64,000 nt of DNA from NCBI GenBank assembly GCA_964540535.1, contig CAZIMO010000008.1:1-64000 (forward strand), read 5' to 3'. The notes beneath the pieces are model-generated. The model saw only the letters and a program-made list of their open reading frames with translations. It had not been told where the DNA came from and did not search any database. Both the position numbers and the translations under genes were made by a program. Positions 1 to 7,938 of this stretch are shown here, piece after piece; the stretch's first letter is position 1, and each line of letters begins with the position of its first letter. Origin of the DNA: Fimenecus sp964540535 (GTDB taxonomy: Bacteria > Bacillota > Clostridia > Oscillospirales > Acutalibacteraceae).

Positions 1-5
1 TTCTC

Positions 6-41
6 CGAAACACTCGAAATCTTGATTTCGTTAGTGTTTCG
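6..41. promoter_or_regulatory. Long imperfect hairpin upstream of the first operon
   Basis: Left arm CGAAACACT (6-14) plus CGAAATC (15-21) pairs with GATTTCG (24-30) and AGTGTTTCG (33-41), leaving a TT loop and a TT bulge at 31-32: a 16-bp stem. TATAAT follows at 51-56, 35 bases before the first start codon, so the hairpin could be an operator or leader structure. It could equally be the terminator of a gene left of the window. No good -35 box is seen. Confidence 0.5.
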
Positions 42-90
42 TGAGGTTATTATAATACAAAATTATTGCAAAATAAATAAGGTGACTGAA

Positions 91-1278
91 ATGGATTATT
101 ATTTTTCTAAAAGAATTTCGGGGCTTCAGCCCTCGGCAATCCGTGAGATTTTGAAGGCTACCCAAGACCCTGCAATTATTCCGTTTGCGGCAGGTAATCC
201 CGATGCGGCGGCTTTTCCTGTTGAAGAGGTTAAGAAAATTTCGGAAGAGATTTTTAATAACGAGCCGATAACAGCTTTGCAGTACGGCGTAACAGAAGGC
301 TATACTCCTTTAAGAAACCGCCTTACCGCATTTATCAAAGAAAAATATAATATAGGCAAAAGCTTTGACAGCCTTATTGTAACTTCAGGCGCACAGCAGG
401 TTATGGATTTGGCAACAAAGTCCCTTTGCGATTTCGGCGACACAGTTATCTGCGAATGTCCGTCGTTTATAGGCTCGCTTAACTGCTTCCGCTCATACGG
501 CTGTGAGCTTGCAGGCGTTGAGGTTGAAGCTGACGGAATGAACATTGAGGCACTTGAAAATACAATTAAAAACGCTCATAATCCACGCTTTATTTATACA
601 ATTCCCAACTTTCAAAATCCGTCGGGTGCTACAATGAGCCTTGAAAAGCGTAAGGCGGTTTATGAACTGGCAAAAAAATACAACCTGCTCATTTTAGAGG
701 ATAATCCTTACGGTGATTTGCGTGTGAGCGGTGAAGATGTTCCCTCAATCAAGAGCTTTGATGAAGACGGCATTGTTATTTATGCAGGCTCTTTCTCAAA
801 ATTGCTTGCTCCCGGTATCCGTGTGGGTTATATTTGCGCTCCTGCGCCGATTATTGCAAAAATGACCGTCGGTAAGCAGGCGGCAGATGTTCATACTCCC
901 GTATTTTCACAGATGCTTGTAGATAAATGGATGGAAATTTATGATGTTGACGCACATATTGAAAAAATCCGTGGAATTTACCGTGAAAAGCTTAATCTTA
1001 TGTGTGATCTTATTGACAGCGAGCTGGGTGATTTTGTAAAGTATGTACGACCCGAGGGCGGACTATTCGTGTGGTGTGAATTGCCTAAAAATGTTGATAT
1101 GCTTGAATTTGTGAAAAAGTGTATCGCAAATAAGGTTGCGGTAGTTCCCGGCACGGCATTTATGATAAATGATGAGCAGACAAATTGCTTCAGAATGAAT
1201 TTTTCAACACCGTCAAACGAAAAAATAGTTGAGGGTATGAAATTATTAGGTCGGGTAAAGGATAGTTATATTGGATAA
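91..1278 (+). CDS. PLP-dependent class I/II aminotransferase
   Basis: A fold-type I aminotransferase of 395 residues, of the group that includes 2-aminoadipate/aromatic transaminases and the enzymatic half of MocR regulators; it has no HTH domain. Visible landmarks are PNFQNPSG near 174, NPYGDLR near 205 (Asp/Tyr binding the PLP pyridine), the Schiff-base lysine in SFSK at about 237, and a C-terminal arginine in CFRMNFS that should bind the substrate carboxylate. The reading frame is open upstream to 22, but the ATG at 91 has AAGGTGA just before it and starts the normal N-terminus. The last codons overlap ksgA by 8 bases. The amino-acid substrate cannot be told from sequence. Confidence 0.9.
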   Translation: MDYYFSKRISGLQPSAIREILKATQDPAIIPFAAGNPDAAAFPVEEVKKISEEIFNNEPITALQYGVTEGYTPLRNRLTAFIKEKYNIGKSFDSLIVTSGAQQVMDLATKSLCDFGDTVICECPSFIGSLNCFRSYGCELAGVEVEADGMNIEALENTIKNAHNPRFIYTIPNFQNPSGATMSLEKRKAVYELAKKYNLLILEDNPYGDLRVSGEDVPSIKSFDEDGIVIYAGSFSKLLAPGIRVGYICAPAPIIAKMTVGKQAADVHTPVFSQMLVDKWMEIYDVDAHIEKIRGIYREKLNLMCDLIDSELGDFVKYVRPEGGLFVWCELPKNVDMLEFVKKCIANKVAVVPGTAFMINDEQTNCFRMNFSTPSNEKIVEGMKLLGRVKDSYIG

Positions 1279-2152
1279 GAAAAATTATACGCTCACCGAT
1301 ATTTCTGTTATAAAACAGGTTATGGGTGAACACGGAGTTACATTTTCAAAGGGCTTGGGGCAGAATTTCCTTGTCAATCCTACAGTTTGCCCCCGAATGG
1401 CAGAGGCTGTGCGTGAAAGCGCCGAGGGTAAAATCGGCGTGCTTGAAATCGGCGCAGGCATAGGCGTTCTTACAAAGGAATTGCTTGAGCGTGCCGACAA
1501 GGTTGTGTGTGTTGAGCTTGATACCCGACTTTTTCCCGTGCTTAACGATACTCTTGCAGGCTATGATAATCTTACACTGATTAACGAAGATATTCTTAAA
1601 GCCGATTTGCATGGCATAATAAAAGAGCATTTTGAGGGTATGGAGGTTTTTGTATGCGCAAATCTGCCTTATTATATCACCTCACCTGTAATTATGCGTC
1701 TTTTAGAAGAGAAACTGCCCTTTAATAAGATTATAGTTATGGTTCAGCGTGAGGCAGGCGACAGACTTTGCGCCAAAGTCGGTACAAGAGAAAGCGGCGC
1801 TGTGACGGTTGCGGTCAACTATTATGCGCAGTCAAAAAAGCTTTTTGATGTTTCACGCGGTTCGTTTATGCCCTCTCCAAATGTTGATAGCTGTGTGATT
1901 GAGCTTGATTTGACAAAGCGCGGCGATTACAGGGTTGCTGACGAGAAAAATTTCTTTAAAATGGTAAAATCCGCCTTTGCGCAGAGAAGAAAAACAATTT
2001 TAAATTCAATTTCAAACGGAATGGGAATTGAAAAGTGTAAAATATTAAAAGCTGTTGAAATGGCAGGATTAAGCCCGACCGCCCGCGCAGAAGCGCTTAC
2101 AATGGAGCAGTTGGTCGAGCTTTCAAATAAAATTTGTGAGGTAAACAAATGA
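1271..2152 (+). CDS. rsmA: 16S rRNA (adenine1518-N6/adenine1519-N6)-dimethyltransferase
   Basis: RsmA/KsgA dimethylates two adjacent adenines in the 3' terminal hairpin of 16S rRNA during small-subunit maturation. The 293-residue product has the family signatures: the N-terminal KGLGQNFLVNP, SAM-binding VLEIGAGIGVLTKEL, acidic VCVELD, and the catalytic NLPYYITSP motif that holds the target adenine, followed by the C-terminal helical domain with FAQRRKT. It starts with TTG at 1271, inside the end of the aminotransferase gene, and its stop overlaps the next start (ATGA at 2149-2152). This supports one operon of four genes. Confidence 0.96.
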   Translation: MDKKNYTLTDISVIKQVMGEHGVTFSKGLGQNFLVNPTVCPRMAEAVRESAEGKIGVLEIGAGIGVLTKELLERADKVVCVELDTRLFPVLNDTLAGYDNLTLINEDILKADLHGIIKEHFEGMEVFVCANLPYYITSPVIMRLLEEKLPFNKIIVMVQREAGDRLCAKVGTRESGAVTVAVNYYAQSKKLFDVSRGSFMPSPNVDSCVIELDLTKRGDYRVADEKNFFKMVKSAFAQRRKTILNSISNGMGIEKCKILKAVEMAGLSPTARAEALTMEQLVELSNKICEVNK

Positions 2153-2403
2153 AATTCAGTTACAAAACAAAAGGAACCTGTTCGGGTCAAATCGACCTTG
2201 AACTTGAAGACGGAATAATTAAAGATGTTGTGTTTTACGGTGGTTGTAACGGCAACCTTAAAGGTATTTCGGCGCTTGTTAAGGATAAGCCTGCAACAGA
2301 GGTTATTGACACTCTTAAAGGCTTAAAATGCGGATTTAAGCAGACCTCCTGCCCCGACCAATTAGCTCACGCTTTAGAGGCGGCACTCAATGAGCAAAAC
2401 TGA
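2149..2403 (+). CDS. TSCPD domain protein (TIGR03905-like)
   Basis: A complete 84-residue protein of the small family related to the C-terminal TSCPD domain of class II (NrdJ) ribonucleotide reductases. The diagnostic TSCPD string is at residues 66-70, preceded by CGFKQ, and a glycine-rich FYGGCNGN lies near 29-36. Cysteines at 11, 33, 61 and 68 could bind a metal, which is an inference. No function is established for the free-standing family. It is translationally coupled on both sides: ATGA overlap with rsmA and a 14-base overlap with the CCA gene. Confidence 0.85.
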   Translation: MKFSYKTKGTCSGQIDLELEDGIIKDVVFYGGCNGNLKGISALVKDKPATEVIDTLKGLKCGFKQTSCPDQLAHALEAALNEQN

Positions 2404-3739
2404 TTTTAAGACTGCTTCAAAAACTGCGGTCGAAGCTTTAAATTCCTGCGGATTTGAAGCTTTTTTAATCGGCGGAAGTGTGCGTGACTTCATAATGGGT
2501 CTGCCGATAGGCGATGTTGATATAACAACAAATGCAACCCCTGCGCAGGTTGAAGAGGTTTTCAAGGACTTTCGCGTTATCGAAACAGGCTTAAAGCACG
2601 GCACGGTCACGGTGCTTATTGACGGCGAGCCTATTGAAATAACCACATACAGATGCGAGGGCGCTTACTCTGATAACCGCCATCCCGACAGTGTAATGTT
2701 TTCAAACCGTCTTGCAGATGATGTAATTCGCCGTGATTTCACTATGAACGGTATTGCATACGATTTTAAAAACGGATTTTGTGACCTTGTGGGCGGAGTT
2801 GACGACATAAATAATAAAATCATACGCTGTATCGGCGACGCTGAAACAAGATTTCGTGAAGACGCGCTGCGTATTCTTCGTGCGCTGCGTTTTTCGGCAG
2901 TCTTGGGCTTTGAAATAGAAGAAACCACGAAAAAAGCAATCCACAAATGCCGTGAATTGCTGAAAAATATTTCTGCCGAGAGAATTCGTGAAGAAACCGT
3001 AAAGCTGATTTGCGGAAAAAATGCTTTTTCCGTATTGACCGAATTTTCAGATGTGCTTTGCGTGTTTATTCCGGAATTTGAGGCTTGCATAGGCTTTGAT
3101 CAGAAAAACCGTCATCATATTTATGATGTTTATACCCATATTTTAAAGGCTGTCGAGCAAAGTAAGCCATTGCCCGAAATCCGCCTTGCTCTGCTTTTTC
3201 ACGATATAGCAAAGCCTGCAACGGCAAAGCTTGACGAAAACGGCGAACAGCATTTTTATGCCCACCCGAAAATCGGCGCTGAAATTACGGAAGAAATTAT
3301 GATAAGGCTTCGTTTTGATAATGAAATGAAAGCGAAGGTTATAACACTTGTGAAATTTCACGATTCGCCGATAATGCTCAATGATGAAGCAAAGCCCGAC
3401 CGTAAGCGAATTAAAAGAATTATGTCAAAAATCGGCAAAGAGCTTATTTTTGATTTAATTGAGATCAAGCGGTGCGATAACCTGGCGCAAAATCCCATAT
3501 ATTATAGAGGCGATGGGTTTTATGCCGAAACCCTTCAAATAATTAACAAAATTATCAGCGAAAAGGAATGCTTTTCGGTTAAGGATTTGAAAATCAACGG
3601 AAACAGCTTAATCGCGCTCGGATTTAAGGGTAAAGAAATCGGCGAAAGGCTGAATCTTTGTCTTGAAGCTGTTATAGACGGCACAGTTAAGAATGAGCAA
3701 AGCAGTTTAATGAAGTTCTTAACTGAAAATAATAACTGA
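2390..3739 (+). CDS. cca: CCA tRNA nucleotidyltransferase with HD domain
   Basis: Class II nucleotidyltransferase that builds or repairs the 3' CCA end of tRNAs without a template. The 449 residues show the pol-beta-like head with GGSVRDF near 26 and the metal-binding DVD in GDVDITT near 42, then RRDFTMNGIAYD, the RFREDALRILRALRF neck, and an HD phosphohydrolase domain with HDIAKP near 267. The HD domain separates it from poly(A) polymerases that lack one. Poly(A) polymerase activity cannot be excluded from sequence. It is the last gene of the operon and is followed within 30 bases by a strong terminator. Confidence 0.93.
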   Translation: MSKTDFKTASKTAVEALNSCGFEAFLIGGSVRDFIMGLPIGDVDITTNATPAQVEEVFKDFRVIETGLKHGTVTVLIDGEPIEITTYRCEGAYSDNRHPDSVMFSNRLADDVIRRDFTMNGIAYDFKNGFCDLVGGVDDINNKIIRCIGDAETRFREDALRILRALRFSAVLGFEIEETTKKAIHKCRELLKNISAERIREETVKLICGKNAFSVLTEFSDVLCVFIPEFEACIGFDQKNRHHIYDVYTHILKAVEQSKPLPEIRLALLFHDIAKPATAKLDENGEQHFYAHPKIGAEITEEIMIRLRFDNEMKAKVITLVKFHDSPIMLNDEAKPDRKRIKRIMSKIGKELIFDLIEIKRCDNLAQNPIYYRGDGFYAETLQIINKIISEKECFSVKDLKINGNSLIALGFKGKEIGERLNLCLEAVIDGTVKNEQSSLMKFLTENNN

Positions 3740-3760
3740 TAAACAATAGAACCTACAAAA

Positions 3761-3790
3761 AAGAGCTGTAAAAATTTACAGCTCCTTTTT
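3761..3790 (+). terminator. Rho-independent terminator after cca
   Basis: GAGCTGTAAA (3763-3772) pairs with TTTACAGCTC (3775-3784), followed by a C and six Ts; an A-run precedes it. The structure can therefore also serve the minus-strand gene ending at 3852. Confidence 0.9.
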
Positions 3791-3851
3791 TATGAAAAGC
3801 GTTACAAACATAAAAAGGTTTTATGCAATCTACGCATTTTTAATATTACCT

Positions 3852-4685
3852 TTAATCAGAACATCCGCAGCCGATGGGATAGCTGTCTTTCAGGCAGCCT
3901 TCTTTAGGCGGGAAAAATTCATCAATTGGAAATTGGATTTTTCTGAAAGCATCGCAGGGGTTGTCGGTTTCACAGCTGCATTCCTTTTTCGGTATGCAGA
4001 AATCGTATGCAGGAATAAGCATTTGTACATCTCTTTCAAGCTGAACGATTGTGAAAATACCGAGAGTAACCGTAACTGCCTTTTCAGGCTCACGCTCATA
4101 GCTTTCAAAATCGCCGTCAAAGCAACGGCATACAGCTCTGGGTACTCTTGACGGTCTGCAGCAACCGTTATTACAGCATTCCGACACATTGCGAAGCTTT
4201 GCGTCAAGACAAATCGGATCAACGGTCTGTACTTTTGCTCTTGGGTTAGTATTGACCATATCGAGTTGAGTATCAATATCACCGCAGGAAAATTCAGACG
4301 AAAATACCTTTACATTGCCCTCTGAACCGTAAAGAATACATTTCTTTGAAAATGTTGCAAGTCCCTCAATCATAGTGGGCGGATTTGTGTGACCGCAGAA
4401 AACATCAAGACAAACCTTGAAGAAATAGGTAATATCAACAGAATAAAATCCCCTGTTGAACGGAACTCTTTCAACCTCAATAAAGGCGTTAAGTACTTCA
4501 CTGCCGCGGCAACGCACGTTTGTGGCTTTGTCAATGATACACTGTGCAGAATCGGTAAAATAAACCCTTAAATCCTCAAGGCAATCCTTGTCGGCACAAG
4601 AATCATAAACTCTGTTAGTGTCAATGCAGACAGCTTCTTTTATTTTTGACGGCATTTGCGCATTACAAAATTTGTTTTCAGACAT
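3852..4685 (-). CDS. Cysteine-rich conserved clostridial protein, candidate spore-coat component
   Basis: A 277-residue protein with 24 cysteines, including CC pairs in ECCNNGCCRPSR and a C-terminal GCGCSD. There is no signal peptide or membrane helix. The N-terminal segment VCIDTNRVYDSC recalls the DUF3794/SPOCS-type domains of spore-associated clostridial proteins, but I hold that only as a resemblance. Start: the ATG at 4685 is preceded by CGGGAGG at good spacing; an upstream in-frame Met at 4712 is not needed. A sigma-K-like promoter lies 40-65 bases upstream. Cysteine richness, cytosolic character and promoter type together suggest a late mother-cell coat or crust protein. Function is inferred. 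Confidence 0.7.
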   Translation of the reverse strand: MSENKFCNAQMPSKIKEAVCIDTNRVYDSCADKDCLEDLRVYFTDSAQCIIDKATNVRCRGSEVLNAFIEVERVPFNRGFYSVDITYFFKVCLDVFCGHTNPPTMIEGLATFSKKCILYGSEGNVKVFSSEFSCGDIDTQLDMVNTNPRAKVQTVDPICLDAKLRNVSECCNNGCCRPSRVPRAVCRCFDGDFESYEREPEKAVTVTLGIFTIVQLERDVQMLIPAYDFCIPKKECSCETDNPCDAFRKIQFPIDEFFPPKEGCLKDSYPIGCGCSD

Positions 4686-4704
4686 ATAAAAACCTCCCGT
4701 AAAA

Positions 4705-4750
4705 ATTATCAACTGACAGTACTATTGTATGATGCGTTGATAATATTGTT
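4705..4750 (-). promoter_or_regulatory. Sigma-K-like promoter within a perfect 9-bp inverted repeat
   Basis: On the minus strand CATACAATA (4731-4723) fits the sporulation -10 pattern CATAnnnTA, and AACA (4750-4747) lies 15 bases upstream as an mACm-type -35. The -10 sits between two perfect arms, ATTATCAAC (4705-4713) and GTTGATAAT (4736-4744), whose centres are 31 bases apart, about three helical turns. Confidence 0.45.
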
Positions 4751-4778
4751 ACAGGAGGTTGATTATTTTGTTTCAGAA

Positions 4779-6161
4779 TTAAAGCATATCGTTAATTCTC
4801 TGCTTTGCACGGTGTATTGTCTTTGCAAGGAAGATTGCACTCAATACTAATGAAAGGCACTCTGCAATCGGGAATGCAAACCAAACAAGCTCAAGTCTGT
4901 TTGTCTGCGCAAGAAGCCAAGCGCAGGGAATAAGCACTACAAGCTGACGGCAGACAGAAACTATAAGGCTGTAAACAGGGTTGCCGATTGCCTGGCAAAC
5001 CGAGACTGCAATGATGTTAAAGCCTGCAAAAGCAAAGTGAATACCGATGATTCTCAATGCGTACTGACCGATTGAAAGCATTTCTTCCGAAGCGTTGAAG
5101 AACGAAAGAAGAACATCCGGGAAAATCTCAAAGGCAAGAAGTCCCAACAGCATAATCGACATTGCAATTACTATTGAAAGAAAAATGGTTTTCTTTATTC
5201 GTTTGAGTTTTTTCGCACCGTAGTTGTAGGCGATAATGGGAACCATACCGTTGTTAAGTCCGAAAATCGGCATAAATACAAAGCTTTGAAGCTTGAAATA
5301 CGCGCCGAAAACTGCTGTTGCGGTTGTTGTGAAAGCAATAAGGATTTTGTTAATTGAGAATGTCATTACAGAGCCGATTGACTGCATAATGATTGACGGC
5401 AAGCCGATTTTGTATATATCCTTAACGATTTTGCCGTTCCAACGGATAAGCTTCAGACTTATATGTACTTCAGGGTTAAATTTAAGGTTGAAAATAACTG
5501 CGAGAATACCTGAAACTATTTGACCTATAACAGTTGCGACTGCCGCGCCTGCAACTTCAAGTCTCGGGAAGCCAAATAAGCCGAAAATAAGAATTGGATC
5601 GAGAATGATATTAGTAATCGCGCCTGCAAGGTGTGTAAGCATTGTAAGAAATGTTCTGCCCGTAGCCTGCAATATTTTTTCAAAACAGAATTGAGTGAAT
5701 ATTCCGACTGAAAGCGAAAGGCATATAGTTGCATAGCCTGTTCCGTATTCAACAATTTCTTCAACATCTGTCTGTACCGTAAAGAACAGCCGTGAGCCGA
5801 AAACGCCGATTAAAACAAATACAATACAGCTAAGTGCAAAAAGCAGTATGCCTGTGTTTGCGATTTTGTTTGCGCGGTCAAATTTTTTTGAACCTAAAGC
5901 CTGTGAAAGCAAAGCGTTCATACCTACGGCAGTACCGCCGCAAACTGCAATCATAAGCTGTTGAAGGGGAAATGCCAACGATACTGCGTTAAGGGCATTT
6001 TCGCTTAATTGTGAAACGAAAATACTGTCAACAATATTGTAGCACGCTTGAACAATCATCGAAATCATCATTGGCGCTGACATTGTAATCAGCAATTTTG
6101 CTATGGGCATAGTGCCCATTTTGTTCTCCTGCGGCGGAGCAAACTTTTTTTCTTCTTCCAT
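4779..6161 (-). CDS. MATE family multidrug/cation exporter
   Basis: A 12-helix MATE exporter (460 residues) that would move organic cations or metabolites out of the cell using a Na+ or H+ gradient. The hydrophobic pattern is continuous. The two half-repeats are recognisable: the first begins at PIAKLLITMSAPMMISMIVQ with YNIVDSIFVSQLSENALNAVSLAFP, the second near GLPSIIMQSIGSVMTFSINKIL. I chose the ATG at 6161, which has GGTG just upstream; a GTG at 6167 is an alternative. An imperfect hairpin lies directly upstream. The substrate is unknown. Confidence 0.92.
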   Translation of the reverse strand: MEEEKKFAPPQENKMGTMPIAKLLITMSAPMMISMIVQACYNIVDSIFVSQLSENALNAVSLAFPLQQLMIAVCGGTAVGMNALLSQALGSKKFDRANKIANTGILLFALSCIVFVLIGVFGSRLFFTVQTDVEEIVEYGTGYATICLSLSVGIFTQFCFEKILQATGRTFLTMLTHLAGAITNIILDPILIFGLFGFPRLEVAGAAVATVIGQIVSGILAVIFNLKFNPEVHISLKLIRWNGKIVKDIYKIGLPSIIMQSIGSVMTFSINKILIAFTTTATAVFGAYFKLQSFVFMPIFGLNNGMVPIIAYNYGAKKLKRIKKTIFLSIVIAMSIMLLGLLAFEIFPDVLLSFFNASEEMLSIGQYALRIIGIHFAFAGFNIIAVSVCQAIGNPVYSLIVSVCRQLVVLIPCAWLLAQTNRLELVWFAFPIAECLSLVLSAIFLAKTIHRAKQRINDML

Positions 6162-6177
6162 TTTCACCGTTATAAAA

Positions 6178-6214
6178 TGCAGAATTTACACAAAAGCTTG
6201 TAAAGTATTCTGCA
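6178..6214 (-). promoter_or_regulatory. Imperfect palindrome in the MATE gene leader
   Basis: TGCAGAAT-TTACA (6178-6190) pairs with TGTAA (6199-6203) and ATTCTGCA (6207-6214), leaving a three-base bulge and an 8-base loop. It ends 17 bases from the MATE start codon and has no T-run on either strand, so an operator or leader hairpin fits better than a terminator. Confidence 0.45.
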
Positions 6215-6270
6215 CCGTTCCTTTCAATGTATTTTTCTTAACCTTTAAATCGCTCTAAAGGGCAAAATCA

Positions 6271-6303
6271 AAGCCGTACCATAATCCGAACAGTACGGCT
6301 TGA
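6271..6303 (-). terminator. Terminator-like hairpin after the tyrosine kinase gene
   Basis: AAGCCGTAC (6271-6279) pairs with GTACGGCTT (6293-6301). On the minus strand the stem is followed by a weak T-rich stretch (TGATTTTGCC), so termination may be partial. It lies about 20 bases after the kinase stop codon. Confidence 0.6.
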
Positions 6304-6321
6304 ATATTATTAACAGTTTAA

Positions 6322-7818
6322 TTATTTCTTGCTGTCGCGGGTTGCTCCGTAGCCATAACCGTATCCGTAACCATAGCCGTATCCGTAGCCCTTTTTGCTT
6401 CTCTTATTCTTGACAAGCTTTGAGGCTGAACTTGCTTCAGCATAGTTATAAATACAGCCGACAACTTCTGCGCCTGTGCTTTCCATATCTTCAATGGTCT
6501 TTTTAATACGGCGTTTTGAAGAGAAGTCGTTACGAACAACCATTACGCAAGCGTCAGCGTGCTGAGCAATGATAGCGGCGTCAGCAACAAGACCTGCAGG
6601 GGGAGTGTCGATGATAACATAATCAAATTCGTTCTTAACAGCTTCAATAATTTCTGCCATCTCGTCAGAAGCAAGAAGTTCGGCAGATTCAGCAATGGGC
6701 TGACTTGTAACAAGAAGGAAAAGATTGAATTTCTCGAAATACTTAATAGAATCGCTTAAAGACTTCTCACCTCTGATAACGCCTGTAAGACCTGCTTCGT
6801 TTGCGGCTGAAATGCCAAGCTCTTTATAAACTGATGGCTTACGAAGGTCAGCGTCGATAAGAAGAACCGATTTACCGCTCTTTGCAAGTGCCAACGCGGT
6901 GTTTGTTGCGGTTGTTGTTTTACCCTCGTTTGCGGCATTACTTGTGAATACGAAGGTCTTATAGTTTTTACGCTTTGATACATTCTCGATTTTTGTACGG
7001 ATAAGTTTAAAGGATTCAATGAATATAAAGCCTGTTTTCTTATCGGTGATAAGAAGGCTCTGCTTTTCATTCTTTTTGCCGGGCTTTTTAATGTAAACAG
7101 TTGAGCCGAGAATTTTACTGCCGATTTTGTTTGTAATATCGTCAGCGACTTTAACTGTGTCTTTAATAAAGATTGCCATACAAAGCACAAGAACAACAAT
7201 GCCTGCGCCTGCCATAAAGCCTAAAATTGTGTAAAGAATGGTGCTTCTGTCGCTGTTAGCTTTTTCGGGTTTAACAGGCTCATCAATAAGAATTGCGCGG
7301 GTGTTCTGATATGCCTTTTCTGTAATCTGGCTGTAATTGTTAGCGTAGCTTACTGCAACGGCATAAGAAACATTAGGGTCGGTGCTTGTGATTGAAAGTG
7401 AAATGATTGAAGTGTCTTCAACAAGGTTAGATGAAATCATTTTCTTAACATCTTCGCCGGTAAGAGCCTTGTTATTTACCTTGTAACCGCTGTTTTGCGC
7501 AACAAGCTCCATAAGACTGTTGGTTTCAGTCATAATCAGCGCATAGTTCTTTGCAAGGCTGATACCTGCATTGATGTCTGAAGATGATTGACCGCCTGTT
7601 ACGGTATTTTCGCCCTTGTTATCAACAACAAAACGCATGGTGCAGGTGTATTTAGGCGTGTATGTAGCCTTTGCGATACCGAACCCTGCGCTTGCGCAGA
7701 TAATAGCCGCGAGAGCAATTATCCACCATTTTTGAAGAATACGCACGGCATACTGCAATACGGTTTGAAAATCAAGAACATCTTCAGCTTGGGTGTTATT
7801 ATTTGAATTATATTCCAT
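6322..7818 (-). CDS. Polysaccharide-type tyrosine autokinase (Wzz + BY-kinase in one chain)
   Basis: A bacterial tyrosine kinase of 498 residues that would regulate chain length or export of a surface polysaccharide by autophosphorylation. It has a Wzz-like N-terminus (membrane helices near 32-54 and 205-227 around an external segment) joined to a cytoplasmic kinase. The kinase has Walker A NEGKTTT near 295, Walker A' LLIDADLRKP near 322 and Walker B YVIIDTPPAG near 400. The C-terminal tyrosine cluster is seven Tyr-Gly repeats. In most Firmicutes the adaptor and kinase are separate proteins; here they are fused. No glycosyltransferases or flippase flank it. The ATG at 7818 lies nine bases from AGGAG; a GTG two codons earlier is possible. 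Confidence 0.92.
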   Translation of the reverse strand: MEYNSNNNTQAEDVLDFQTVLQYAVRILQKWWIIALAAIICASAGFGIAKATYTPKYTCTMRFVVDNKGENTVTGGQSSSDINAGISLAKNYALIMTETNSLMELVAQNSGYKVNNKALTGEDVKKMISSNLVEDTSIISLSITSTDPNVSYAVAVSYANNYSQITEKAYQNTRAILIDEPVKPEKANSDRSTILYTILGFMAGAGIVVLVLCMAIFIKDTVKVADDITNKIGSKILGSTVYIKKPGKKNEKQSLLITDKKTGFIFIESFKLIRTKIENVSKRKNYKTFVFTSNAANEGKTTTATNTALALAKSGKSVLLIDADLRKPSVYKELGISAANEAGLTGVIRGEKSLSDSIKYFEKFNLFLLVTSQPIAESAELLASDEMAEIIEAVKNEFDYVIIDTPPAGLVADAAIIAQHADACVMVVRNDFSSKRRIKKTIEDMESTGAEVVGCIYNYAEASSASKLVKNKRSKKGYGYGYGYGYGYGYGATRDSKK

Positions 7819-7938
7819 AGTCACTATCTCCTATCGCGATATTTCCATGTTAGCTGAAAAATCAACATTATACAAATACAATTATATCAAAGCATTACGG
7901 TTTATGCAATGCTTTTTATCAAGTTTTTGTCCTAAAAA

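Noticed and set aside
3792..4151. Plus-strand frame of 119 codons after cca
   Set aside because: Begins inside the terminator and runs antisense to the Cys-rich gene; composition is that of a shadow frame.
6345..6395. Short regular repeats resembling a small CRISPR or minisatellite
   Set aside because: They are the codons of the Tyr-Gly tail of the kinase; units are six bases with no spacers.
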